In this document: positions 26,601 to 37,552 of the stretch, one piece after another
Layout of the letters: every line of letters starts with the position of its first letter
How positions within the stretch are numbered: the first letter of the stretch is position 1
Origin: Mangifera indica
Lineage: Eukaryota > Streptophyta > Magnoliopsida > Sapindales > Anacardiaceae
Direction of reading: 5' to 3'
Length of the DNA: 64,000 bases
Assembly: GCF_011075055.1 (NCBI RefSeq)
Contig: NC_058141.1
Location: 14,517,639 to 14,581,638 of the forward strand
Notes under the pieces: model-generated
Databases searched by the model: none
Seen by the model: only the letters and a program-made list of their open reading frames with translations
Told to the model about the DNA's origin: nothing
Position numbers and translations under genes: made by a program

Positions 26601-29600
26601 CTTTCATCATACTCAGCTAGAAGGACTTCTGAAAAGCTACAAGAGAGAGTTCCTGAAGAGAATAATGACATTAGGGAGGCTAGGCGCTTCACGAACTCAC
26701 ACATTGACAGACAGTATTTGGATACTCCTCATAAAGATGGAAACTTTAGGGATTCTCAACACAGTTACATTCCCAATTTCCAGAGACCACTTTTGAGAAA
26801 GCATGTATCTGGGCGAATGTCTGCTGGAAGGAGGAGAAGTTTTGATGATAGCCAGCTGTCACTTGGGGAAATGTCAAATTACACCGATGGTCCAGCCTCT
26901 CTCAATGATGCTCTTAGTGAAGGACTGAGTCCAAGTTCTGACTGGTGTGCTAGGGTTGCTGCTTTTAATTATCTGCGATCGTTGCTTCAACAAGGCCCAA
27001 AAGGTGTTCAAGAAGTAATTCAAAGTTTTGAGAAGATAATGAAGTTGTTCTTCCAGCACTTGGATGATCCCCACCATAAAGTTGCACAGGCAGCTCTTTC
27101 AACACTAGCAGATATTATTCCTTCTTGCAGGAAGCCCTTTGAGAGTTACATGGAAAGGATCTTGCCCCATGTTTTCTCACGGCTGATTGATCCAAAGGAG
27201 TTAGTTAGGCAACCTTGTTCTACAACCTTGGATATTGTTAACAAAACTTACAGTGTAGATTCTCTCTTGCCTGCATTGCTCCGTTCACTGGATGAACAGC
27301 GGTCGCCAAAGGCCAAGTTGGCTGTTATTGAGTTTGCTATAAGTTCCTTTAACAAGCATACGGTGAACTCTGAAGGCGCTGGTAATATTGGCATCCTAAA
27401 GTTATGGCTTGCAAAGTTGACACCGTTGATCCATGACAAAAATACTAAGCTTAAGGAAGCAGCTATTACATGCATTATATCTGTTTACTCCCATTATGAT
27501 TCGACTGCTGTGCTTAATTTTATTCTTAGTTTATCAGTTGAAGAACAAAATTTGTTGAGACGAGCCTTGAAACAATACACACCTCGTATTGAGGTAGATT
27601 TAATGAACTATTTGCAAAGCAAGAAAGAGCGGCAGCGTCTTAAGTCCTCTTATGATCCATCTGATGTTGTTGGAAGCTCTTCAGAAGAAGCATATGTTAT
27701 TACATCCAAAAAGAGTCACTACTATGGAAGGTATTCTTCTGGTTCTGTTGATGGTGATGGTGGCAGGAAATGGAATTCTGTTCAAGACTCAACCTTTATC
27801 ACAGGTAGTGTGGTTCATGCAACTTCTGATGAAACCAAGGAGAACTTGTATCAGAATCTGGAGACTGGTTCTAATGCCGATGTTAATTCAAAAGCTAAGG
27901 ATCTGACAAGTTCGAACATATACCTGGATGGTTTGTCTTCACCACATGTGGAGATTAATGAGTTGATGAGCCCTGACCCCTTGCGGGTCTCTGCAGGTGT
28001 TGGACATAATGATGTAATTTCATCTGAAATGGACCTTAATCATTATAAGCCGTCAGCTATAAAAATCAACTCTAGTGTGGATGCTGGACCTAGCATTCCC
28101 CAAATTCTTCACCTGGTGAGCTTTGTGTCAGCATATCTTTCTTCATAGTAGTTACTTTTCAGAGTAATTGCAGTTTTGACAGATCTAAAAAATTTCTCAT
28201 ATGATGGGGGCTTTATTCTGTATTATTTTTAGATCTGTAATGGGAATGATGGAAACCCTACTACAAGTAAGCATGGTGCCCTTCAGCAACTAATTGAAAC
28301 TTCTGTGGCTAGTGATCAATCAATTTGGAACAAGGCACGTTATGTTTCTGGCATATACATTTCTCTTACTCTGATTATCTGCAATATTTCAATTTATATT
28401 TATTCTATATTGATATCCATTCTTCATATATTTGCAGTACTTTAATCAGATTTTGACAGCTGTACTTGAGGTGTTGGATGATGCTGATTCTTCAATTAGG
28501 GAGGTTGCTCTTTCATTGATAAATGAAATGCTCAAGAATCAGGTCTGTTACATGCTCATTATGTTTATTTCCTTTTGTCTAATGATTTTGTAACTGATTT
28601 GCCCCTCCATATTTTATACTTACAGAAAGATGCCATGGAAGATTCTGTCGAGATTGTAGTTGAGAAGCTGCTTCATGTTACAAAAGATGTTGTTCCCAAA
28701 GTAATTATATTCAAGTGTTTCTTTGACCATATTCTTTATATGTAGTTGTTGTCTCAATATTTGCATCCATATGCAGGTTTCAAGTGAAGCTGAGCACTGC
28801 TTGACAATTGTGTTATCTCAGTTTGATCCATTTAGATGTTTGAGTGTACGTGTTTCCGACTTTCCTCTCTCTCTCTCTCTCACACACACACTCCTGTGGC
28901 TCATATATGGCTGTAATTAGCTTTATTGTCTCTTGTTAATGAAATAATACCATGGAAAAAGAATATTTCTTTTGGCTCTGTTTCTCCGTGGTTTGCTGAT
29001 AATAAGGAATATTGATGTTAATGTTTGATATGGCAGGTTATTGTCCCTTTGTTGGTCACAGAAGATGAGAAAACTCTTGTTACTTGCATAAACTGTTTAA
29101 CAAAGGTACTATCCTCATTATTTTTATGGAATTGTAAAAATCTGCATATGGGCGCTATTAAATTTCTTCCACACCAGGCTCTGAAAATACAAGTTTCTTC
29201 AGGCAACAATACTTTTTGTGGGTTTTTTGGACCATGTGTTGTAATAGTTAGCTTTTCGAAACAGATGAAGCATAATTTATATCCAAGCAAAGATGCGCCA
29301 AACTTTTTAACTTTTTTGGCCTACTGTCAATAAATGTATTGCTTATCTTTAAAAAATTTTCAGCTTGTGGGTCGGCTCTCACAGGACGGATTGATGGCTC
29401 AGTTGCCATCGTTTTTACCTGCACTTTTTGAAGCCTTTGGAAACCAGAGTGCAGATGTTCGCAAGGTATATATTTCTTCTGTATAAGGTTGTTATTATTT
29501 TTTGTTGTCTGCAATCTAGTTATTATAAGGTGAGAACCATAAATACGAGAAATTTCTGTTTTGTAGAACCAAAATTGCATCATGTACCAACCCCGCATTT

Positions 29601-30009
29601 ATTTTTCTCATTATTATTTTCTTTTTATTTATCAATAAAATTATGTGTATAAATAATAATATATTACTATGTGATTGAGTGTTGTTTTATCTATAATTTC
29701 AAACTATTCAATCACATGGTGACATATCATTATTTATGTAAAAAGTTATGTATATTATTTATACAGATAACACTATTATTTATTTACTTATGCTATTTTG
29801 ATAACTCTTTCTTTTTTCTGTTTTTTTTTTGGGTGTGTTGGATGGTACAGACGGTTGTTTTCTGTTTAGTGGATATTTATATTATGCTGGGTAAAGCATT
29901 TTTGCCGTACTTGGAGGGACTTAACAGTACACAACTGCGTTTGGTGACCATTTATGCTAATAGGATTTCACAGGCCCGGACAGGTACTGCCATTGATGCA
30001 AACCAGTGA
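20622..30009 (+). CDS. CLASP: CLASP, CLIP-associated microtubule regulator
   Basis: Twenty-one exons encode about 1,422 residues, close to the Arabidopsis protein (about 1,440): 20622-20954, 22624-22779, 22875-22937, 23412-23480, 23714-23879, 24141-24299, 24514-24611, 24814-24888, 24970-25038, 25142-25227, 25313-25430, 25659-25757, 25846-26203, 26377-28115, 28233-28334, 28438-28542, 28626-28700, 28777-28845, 29037-29105, 29364-29465, 29851-30009. The N-terminus (MEEALELARAKDTKERM) and the following HEAT/TOG-type repeats match plant CLASP. A Ser/Arg-rich basic linker follows (about residues 500-800), then further TOG-like HEAT regions (WCARVAAFNYLRSLLQQ...) and the C-terminal CLASP region. CLASP binds cortical microtubules, stabilises them at sharp cell edges and tethers SNX1 endosomes, linking microtubules to auxin transport. 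All introns are GT-AG except the one after 28334, which begins GC. The intron after 29465 contains a MITE. Confidence 0.95.
28335..28437 (+). other. CLASP: GC-AG intron in CLASP
   Basis: The exon ends ...TGGAACAAG and the intron begins GCACGT rather than GT; the acceptor is TTTGCAG before TACTTTAATCAG. Only this junction keeps the frame (WNK-YFNQ). The nearby GT at 28339 would shift it. Confidence 0.75.
28865..28891 (+). repeat. CT/CA compound microsatellite in a CLASP intron
   Basis: A run of CT dinucleotides is followed by CA dinucleotides (CTCTCTCTCTCACACACACA), just after the exon ending at 28845. Confidence 0.7.
29633..29778. mobile_element. MITE of the Mutator-like family inside a CLASP intron, copy 3
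   Basis: It starts CAATAAAATTATGTGTA and ends with the matching inverted end. Flanks are TTTATTTAT (29624-29632) and TTTATTTAC (29779-29787), an 8/9 match to a 9-bp target duplication. It lies wholly within the intron between the last two CLASP exons. Confidence 0.66.
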
Positions 30010-30348
30010 TTAAGGTATTTCTTTGGGGAAGAAATTGTGGGTTTGGGTTGCTTATTCATTGCCAGTGTATATGTACATTGTGTGAATGCATTTTGAGGGC
30101 TTTTTTTTTTTTTTTCCTGTGGTTCTCTTTTATGGTTTAGATATATTATATTTTTTATCCCACGTTGTGAGTTTGTGTTGTTTTGAGGAAGGGTGATTTT
30201 GAGGAAGTAAACAAATTTCTGTTCACTATTACCCCCGTGTTGGGACCAACGTTTGAACATCATCTTTGTGTTATTATATTCAACAAAGAAAGTTGGTTTT
30301 GGAGAAATCTATTTTCACTTTTGCAAAATTGGACAAACAAATAACTTT

Positions 30349-31105
30349 ACGGGTGTTTTTGGCAGGTAATTTTTTATTATAAAAAACAAAATTTATTATG
30401 AAATAAATTATTTAAAAAATTATTATGTATAAATTATTATTATATTTGATAAAAATTAATAAGTATAAATAATTATTGTGTTTGATGAGATGTAATAAAA
30501 TAATATTAAATATTATTTTATTTAAATAACTATGATTTTTAAAATATTTTTAAAATTAATTGTTATATGAATTGAAAATTAAATAATTTTATCCTAAAAA
30601 CTTAATTAAAATAGAATTACAATAAAATTAAAATTAATTTTATATTCTTTTAATACCTAGTGGAGGTGGTAATTTTCAAAATTGTTTGGTTTAGTTATTC
30701 AAGAGTGTAATATATCTTTTATTGTAGATATCAAATGATAAAATAATATATGCGGCAGGTAATATATATCTATTCTGATTACTATCTCTATTTTAATATT
30801 AAAAGCTTATCCATGTATTTTATATTTTATTATAATTTTATCTTTATTAATTTATTTAAATAAAAATATCATTTTTTTCAATTAAGATAATAAGAACTTA
30901 AAATAATTATGTTTAAAGATATTTAAATAAAATAATATTTTAATATTCTTTTATTATATTTAATTAATTATAATAATTAGTTATATCTATAATTTTTTAT
31001 CAAATCTAATAACAATTTATATTTAATAATATTTTAAGTAATTTATCTTTGTGATAATATTTTATTTTTGGTAATAAAACGTTACTCGAACCAAATATAC
31101 TCTTA
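30349..31105. mobile_element. AT-rich inverted-end element (GGGTGTTT... type), probable
   Basis: The left end GGGTGTTTTTGGCAGGTAAT matches the inverted right end GAGTATATTTGGTTCGAGTAA, and the interior shares ATAAATAATTATTGTGTTTGAT with the element at 31187. There is no coding capacity. Borders are approximate and no firm target duplication was found. Confidence 0.45.
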
Positions 31106-31186
31106 TATTATCTATCACATTACCATTTACCAATTAAAGTAATATCAGTAATAAATAAATTAATATAATTATCCTTAAATATCTTA

Positions 31187-31660
31187 GGGGGTGTTTGATT
31201 TGGGTAATGTTTTATTATCAAAATAGAAAGATTACCTTGAAGATAGATTACTTAGAAGATTACTATATATCAATGATTACTATATTTGATAAAATTTGAT
31301 AGGTATAAATAATTATTGTGTTTGATTAAAGTTAATAAAAGATTACTAATAAATTATTTTACTTAAATGCCATTGAATATAATTATTTTTAAATATTTTT
31401 TATATTATTTATCATATTAATTAAAAACAAATTTATTTTTGTCTCAAAAAATTAATAAATAATAATATAATTATAATAAAATCAAGATTACCTTGATAAT
31501 CTTTAAATACCTAAGGTGAAGGTGGTAATCTTCTATATTATCTGTCACGTCAGCATTGGTAATAGAAGATTACTGTAATATTTTATTATTGATAAACCAA
31601 ACAAAGAAATAAAAGATAGATTACCAAGGTAATCTTAAAAACCAGGAACCAAACGCCCCT
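31187..31660. mobile_element. TIR element GGGGTGTTTG...CAAACGCCCC, about 473 bp
   Basis: The left terminus GGGGGTGTTTGATTTGGGTA and the right terminus ACCAAACGCCCCT are inverted copies. Both arms contain AGATTACCTTG/AAGATTACC motifs in opposite orientation. It is a common plant MITE architecture. The flanks suggest TTA on both sides but offset by one base, so I do not assign a superfamily firmly. Confidence 0.62.
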
Positions 31661-32360
31661 TTAAAGTTATCCTTGAATACTTTGAACAAAAAATAGGGTA
31701 ATCTTTTATTACCAATAATGAAAAATTATAACAAATATACATTATTTTAAATATTATCGAGTATAAATTATTTTATATGTTTAATAAAGTTGGTAATTTA
31801 TAAATAATTATTATGTTTTGTTGGTAGTATTAAAATAATATTTTGATATTATTTTACTTAGATATCATAAAAAAATTATCGGGTGAAAATTAGTAAAATA
31901 TATAGTTAAGCTAATGTACGTTATGTTGGAGTATTTGCTTTGTGCATTTTTTAAAATATTCTCAATACTAATAATATATTAGGATTATTTTTATGTTGTT
32001 AAAATATAAAATTAATTAATTAAATTATTTTTTCAAGTTATTATTTTATTATCATTTTCTAAAAATATTTTTTATATTAATAATATATTGAAATTACTTT
32101 TATATTACCAAATTATGAAGATAATTAATTAAATTAAATTATTTTTTAAAGCCATCATCTTATTATTAATATATATATTTTTGTATTATTTGTTTTTTAA
32201 TTAAAAATAAAGATATTTTTATTTTAAAAATTTAATTAATAATGATAAAATTATAATTAATTTGATAATTTTTTAATATATAAAATAAAAATGAAGATAA
32301 TAACCAGGTTAAACATCACAATTGGTAACATATATTTTCTCCTGCATATTAAAAAAAAAA
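31661..32360. repeat. very AT-rich sequence, decayed relatives of the adjacent elements
   Basis: It contains phrases such as TAATCTTTTATTACCAATAAT and TAAATAATTATTATGTTTTGT that resemble the elements at 30.35 and 31.19 kb, without clear ends. Probably broken copies. Confidence 0.35.
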
Positions 32361-33202
32361 GAGAAAGAGAAACCTAATTATAGGTTTTCTCCATTTCATT
32401 GCTTACATGAGATGATGTTCAATGCTCATCCATCGGTCAAAATCTTTACTATAGCAAAGAATAAGCAAACAAGAAGCAGCATGTCATTACAGTAGGCGCA
32501 TTATTTGTTGTATTAAATTAAATTAAAACCTCTTTAAAAGAGTTGCTGGTCTTCATAAAACCTAGCATTATTTACTTTGTTCAACGTCTTCTTCGTCTTG
32601 GATTCCCCCATAAATGGACTGCAAATGCATGATGACTAAGTTCACAGCTACTCACCCTCCAGTAATTTTCGATTGCGCAGTAGATTCGCCATTTAAGAAG
32701 CTGATACACTTCTTTCTAATTAAAGCAAAAATACCAAATTTTCTTGCTTTTTTTTTTTAATAAAGAAAGTTTCAAATGTGTTTTTCAAAAAATATTTTTC
32801 ATTTGAATACCATCGGGAATTCTGATTTTAAAGTGATAGTTACTAGGGTAGCCAGAAAGAAAAGGACAACAGAGGAGGTGACAAATATAAATCAACCATA
32901 AAAATTGTTTACCATAATCTGCAAAAAGTTTGAAGATGCTCTGAAGATTTAATTAATGTTATTATCCACATATATGGAAAAAAATCACACTGATAGATTT
33001 TGTGGATTTGGAACAAAATCCAACTGATACTCATACACTTGATATCTCAAACCATTCACAGTTTCCCTTTTTCTCTCTCACTGTAAACCCTTTTTAACCA
33101 GAAATACATCTCTGAGCCTGTCATCATTCTCTTTTCTAGCAATTTGAAGAGACTTTCTTTCTTTTTTTCTCATTTCTCTCTCTCTCTCTTTCTATCAGAG
33201 AG

Positions 33203-33318
33203 GTAAGTGTTGGTTCCGTTGACAATAACCCTTGTTATTTTTTTCTTCTTCTTAATAGTTTTGTAAGTTCTCATCAGTTGTAAGTTTTCTTTACATGCAT
33301 GTATGTTTGCTGTGTTAG
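33203..33318 (+). other. 5' UTR intron of the response-regulator gene
   Basis: A consensus donor (AGAGAG then GTAAGT) at 33203 and a GTGTTAG acceptor ending at 33318 lie just before the start codon. A CT-rich tract precedes the donor, as in many plant leaders. Confidence 0.6.
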
Positions 33319-33334
33319 GGAATTACAGAAGCTG

Positions 33335-33769
33335 ATGTCTCGTTTCATGAGGGGTGGTGAAGATAAAGCTGTAAATAAAGATGGGAGAAGGAAGATAAGA
33401 GCTTTGGTTGTAGATGACAGCATAGTGAACAGAACCATTCACCACAAACTGTTGCAGAATCTTGGCGTTGAAAATCAAGTAGTTGGCAATGGCAAAGAAG
33501 CTGTTGATGCCCACTCTTCAGGCAATTATTTTGACCTCATTTTGATGGACAATGACATGCCTGTGATGAACGGCATTGAGGCCACAAGGAGGCTTCGCGC
33601 AATGGGCGTTCGCAGCTTGATTGCAGGCGTCACCACCCGATCTCTAGAGCAAGAAAAACAAGAGTTTGTGGACGCTGGTTTAGATGATTATCAAGAGAAG
33701 CCATTGACAACTGCTAAGCTTGTTTCTATAATACATAAAATCAACCAATCCGGTTCAACTCCTCGATAG
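33335..33769 (+). CDS. type-C two-component response regulator (ARR22/ARR24-like)
   Basis: A single coding exon of 144 residues is a stand-alone receiver domain. The ATG at 33335 (MSRFMRGGEDK) is preferred because the upstream in-frame ATG at 33299 lies in the predicted 5' UTR intron. Receiver residues are intact: the acidic pair D27-D28 (LVVDDS), the phospho-accepting D72 (LILMDNDMP), T100 (AGVTT) and K122 (EKPL). There is no output domain. The EKPLTTAK ending resembles Arabidopsis ARR22/ARR24, type-C regulators that act as phosphohistidine phosphatases in cytokinin phosphorelays and are expressed mainly in flowers and seeds. No classical type-A/B features are present. Closest Arabidopsis name is from memory. 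Confidence 0.88.
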   Translation: MSRFMRGGEDKAVNKDGRRKIRALVVDDSIVNRTIHHKLLQNLGVENQVVGNGKEAVDAHSSGNYFDLILMDNDMPVMNGIEATRRLRAMGVRSLIAGVTTRSLEQEKQEFVDAGLDDYQEKPLTTAKLVSIIHKINQSGSTPR

Positions 33770-34228
33770 ATTCAGAGAAAAAAACAAAAAAACCCATGTA
33801 AACTTTAAAGTTTCTTCATGAATCTGTTGTAAGTGTTCTTTTTCGTATAATTGTCATCCAATTATATAGCCAAGCCTCTTTTCCAGGGTTAAATTCTTTG
33901 TCTTCCATGTGAAACTTATTTTTCTATAGATCAAATGATAATAAGAGTTGTGAAGTTGATGCATTTCCAGTAAATTCAGTATAAAATTTGCAAATTATTT
34001 GAACCAAGACATGTAAGTTTACTTGCACGCATGGCAATTCTGCCAAGTCGAATATTATCCCCAAACAGACAATTTAAAAGATGTGTATTTTCTAATTAAG
34101 CTAAATAATATCACAAGAATTTCAAATTTTACACCAAATATGGAATTATACGTGTCTTAAAACATTACAATTTAGGTGGAATGAATATTATTTGTGTTTT
34201 CATCCAATAACAACATGACAAATATACC

Positions 34229-34254
34229 CTATTATTATTATTATTATTATTATT
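34229..34254 (+). repeat. TTA/ATT trinucleotide microsatellite
   Basis: An uninterrupted run of about eight ATT units lies in AT-rich DNA after the response regulator. Confidence 0.75.
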
Positions 34255-34539
34255 TTTAATCAACCATAATTATGACTCATGGATTTAAAATAATTATTTG
34301 ATAAAAATTTACAAATACTAAATTGAAATGGGTTTGTTTAGTGATTAAGAGGAGCATGGAGAAGTAGAACTGAGTAGACTCCGAGGCCCAAGAGAATACC
34401 CATGCAAGATACGAAACAGATTATTCCTCATATAGTCCACACAAAATCGAATTTCATCATTTTTGAATTTCCTGAGTCGAATTCTTTTATGGGTTTTTTT
34501 ATTGTGGCTTTTTTTTCTCTCATTTGTGATTGTTTGTTT

Positions 34540-35335
34540 AATTGTAGGTTGGCTAAGAACAGTGCCCAGCTAGTGAGATTGCATTATATTTCATACTGCT
34601 TTTCTTGTTAGGTTGGTCATGAAGTGCGTTATTTGATGTGAAATTATTTAAATCAGGTTAAAGATATTAAATTTGGCGTTGAAGCTCGTGCTTTGATGCT
34701 TAAGGGTGTTGAAGAACTCGCTGATGCAGTCAGAGTTCCCATGGGGCCTAAAGGAAGTGATTCTATCACTTTTCATTCGTAACAATTTGTACTTGTTTTC
34801 AGTGTTGTGATGGACACAATCTTCACCCTTGGTGTTGACAAATTGCTGGTTTTCTTTCTTTCAGGAATTAGAAAATCCACTCATTTTGATCCATGAGAAG
34901 AAAATATCGAACTTAAGTGCTATTGTGAAAGTATTGGAGTTGGCTGTTAGGGTAAATAAATTCATAAGCAGAAAATGAAAGTGCGGGTTTATGTATGATA
35001 AAATTGACCAGTGTGTTTTTTTTTCTGAGAGTCAGTCAGAGGCCTTTATTGATTGTTGCTGAAGATGTTGAAAGTGAAGCAATAGCAACTCTTATCATAA
35101 ACAAGCTTCGTGCCGGAATCAAGGTAATCTTATACATGAACATATTAGTTTGCCAAAATAGTTGGCTCGTGCAAAAAGGTTAGATATGTCAATCATATGA
35201 TGCCTATTTTCTTAATGTTGGCATTAAGTTCCAGTCTTCAGTTGTGCACATTAAGAGCAAGTTTTGTTCAACGTAAAACGTAGTCCTCTTGATCATTGTA
35301 GGTTACACTATCAAAAGATGACACTGTTGTAAGTT
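34540..35335 (+). pseudogene. broken fragment of a mitochondrial CPN60/HSP60 gene
   Basis: Four exon-like pieces translate to chaperonin-60 sequence: 34657-34756 ([20 protein letters not shown]...MGPKG), 34865-34951 (ELENPLILIHEKKIS...ELAVR), about 35035-35123 ([19 protein letters not shown]...AGIK) and 35302-35328 (VTLSKDDTV). A weaker presequence-like piece (RLAKNSAQL) is near 34553. Acceptors and donors around the second to fourth pieces are still GT-AG, but the first piece has lost its donor (AAAGGAAGTG). The roughly 185 residues between the first two pieces and everything after VTLSKDDTV are missing. It is therefore a truncated genomic copy, not a processed retrocopy. MITE fragments lie just downstream. 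Confidence 0.85.
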
Positions 35336-35509
35336 AAATATACAATCACATACCCTTAAAGTGATAAAGTTTAAGTGATTGTTATGTATGTGGTCTAGTG
35401 TTTCTGCTATGAATAACCCCATATCAAAGTTCTAAGTAGTAAGAGGTTAGAGGTTTAGATAGAGGTGTATGTTTTTTCAAGGTTGAGCAGCAGAGTTTGT
35501 TAAAATATA

Positions 35510-35551
35510 CTCATTTGTATGCCTTTAAAGTGGGTATATATAGTATTACTT
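35510..35551. mobile_element. truncated end of a Mutator-like MITE
   Basis: The sequence CCTTTAAAGTGGGTATATATA then GTATTACT matches the right end of the family copy at 57.2 kb (AAAGTGGGTATACATAGTATT). No left half is present. It abuts a fuller copy that starts at 35557. Confidence 0.5.
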
Positions 35552-35556
35552 ATTAT

Positions 35557-35728
35557 CAATAAAATTATGTGTATCTATTTTGAGTGCACAAATATGTATA
35601 CTTTAGATATGTGTTATCATGTGATTAGATGATTTTGAATTAAAGATAAAATAATACACAATTATATGATGACATATATAAATATGTATTTATTTATGTA
35701 CTTAAAACAGATATATATAATATTATTC
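35557..35728. mobile_element. MITE of the Mutator-like family, copy 4
   Basis: It starts CAATAAAATTATGTGTATC, contains the family core GTTATCATGTGATTAGATGA, and ends ATATAATATTATTC. Flanking 9-mers match poorly (5/9), perhaps because it lies beside another copy. Confidence 0.6.
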
Positions 35729-37156
35729 TTTGGTTATTCAAATCATTATTATATAAAAGAAAACTTAGTTTTCAAAATAGATTTTCTCCAGTTTAATAAT
35801 ATTAACATTATTACTCTATGAATCTTAACACATTGTCGAACGTAAATTCTATGCGTGTTTTTATAATTGATTTATGTCATAGTTTTCTTTATTTAAATTA
35901 TCTTTTAATTCAAACTCTCTGGCAGCTGTCTACATCTACCACTAGTGATAACTCTGATTCAACTCATTCAATTCGTAGAGTTAATTCGGCATAAGCACCC
36001 AAGGTAGCAGTAGGTGAAATCATCAATGCATTGTTTTGAAACAACATATTAAATCTGTCACGGGCAGTCCGTTCTATTTAATATTTTGCATTATTTTCTC
36101 CCCAGTTCTGACGGGTATTTGAGGCAGATGTTGATGTAAAATATAAGTTTGGAGATGTTGACAGAGAAGAATCGACAGACTGAGGAAGGATCCACTGTAG
36201 GTTGATCAATCATTAAATAACTCCACGAAAGCAGCCTCAAAACAAGTGTAATGTGGTCCAAGTCGAAGAAAATCAACTTGGAATCAAGTCTTTAATTGAT
36301 TTTGGCTTCCTTACAATAGAAATGTTGGGTTTCTGTAATTTTTAAGCCCTTATCAGTGGATTAATCCCATATGAGATTCTTCCAAGAATTATTAATACAT
36401 TTTCGTTCAGATAGCTGGAAGGTGTTGCAGTTGATATGCAGCATTCAACGCCAAACCCACATTAAACATGTTGGCAAAAATTATAGTGTCATCAGTGAGA
36501 CTTCTTCTGAGAATTTTTTCTAATGCTTGTCTTGCCCTAATTGGATGCTGCTCCAATAATGTTAAAAGTAATTAATGGACTGGCCAGTGGAACCTAATAT
36601 TCATTCTATGTCTTTCAATCATATTAGAAACGAAGCACACTTCTTTATTCCTTTATTTTTAAGGTAAAAAAGAAATGACCATCTTGAATGTCGGTTATGG
36701 TCTCACTTATAAATGGAAATGATATGATGAATATATGATGATTTTGGCATATACTTTGTTTGTTTGTTTGTTCTACCATAGAAATTTTTCTAATGATAAT
36801 GTAAAGTTCAAGTTACTTAATCTCTAACAATAAATGAAGCCATACTTTAGAAGATTTTTCTTTTTGTATAGAAGCTGTATATGGTTAGGTGTCTCCTTTG
36901 CTTGGCTTCCATAGAGGATTTTGCATGCAATCTTAAGCTTTACATATGCTATGCATGGTCGTATAGTTATAGCCTAGAAAGAAACACTATAGTGAATATG
37001 AGATAGAACACCCAATGGAATTATTTACGGCCACATATTATCCACTGAAGCAGGGAAACATAAACAAGGACACAACTAACTCTTAACTGCCAAATACTAG
37101 AACAAGAAACCTTAAAAGCATTGATAATTGAACCTAAAGGCTAAAGCTCAACCGTT
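35729..37156. other. intergenic DNA, nothing recognised
   Basis: AT-rich sequence with only short open frames. I see no protein domain, RNA gene or clear repeat. Confidence 0.5.
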
Positions 37157-37552
37157 TCAAGGGAAAGGAAGAACTCCGCTACCACCACCAACACCTCCAC
37201 CAGCACCTGCACCACCACCAACTCCGCCACCTAAGCTACCAAGGCCACCTACTCCACCAGCTCCACCTAGCCCAATAGGTCCACCCAAGCCTCCAAGTCC
37301 ACCTAAACCACTACCACCACCAAGACCACCGACTCCGCCAATGCCACCTACACCACCGAACGGAAGCCCGTTAGAGCCAACACCACCATATGTGACAAAG
37401 TTCTTTTGATCATCCGGACTAGTACCAGTGGGAACATTTTTTGCAGTGGTGTGACTGTGAGCTACTGCATCAATAGGAGTGTTTCTTGCACTTGAGTGAA
37501 CCACTACAACTGCAAGAACTAGCATCACGCTAACAACCCCCCACACAATCAA
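37157..37552 (-). CDS. secreted glycine-rich (cell-wall type) protein 1
   Basis: A single exon of 131 residues. A hydrophobic N-terminus (MIVWGVVSVMLVLAVVVVHS) acts as a probable signal peptide ending near SSA-RN. A short hydrophilic segment then carries DDQKNFVTYGG, and the rest is GG-x repeats (GGVGGIGGVGG, GGLGGLGG) ending VLPFP. Such proteins are usually exported to the wall. The neighbour at 38332-38817 on the same strand shares the DQKNFV motif and layout, so they are tandem paralogues. The proline-rich frame on the opposite strand is an artefact of the glycine codons. The specific role is unknown. Confidence 0.8.
   Translation of the reverse strand: MIVWGVVSVMLVLAVVVVHSSARNTPIDAVAHSHTTAKNVPTGTSPDDQKNFVTYGGVGSNGLPFGGVGGIGGVGGLGGGSGLGGLGGLGGPIGLGGAGGVGGLGSLGGGVGGGAGAGGGVGGGSGVLPFP

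Noticed and set aside
37128..37409. Proline-rich open frame on the plus strand
   Set aside because: It is the antisense reading of GGN codons of the glycine-rich gene, which alone has a signal peptide and sensible ends.
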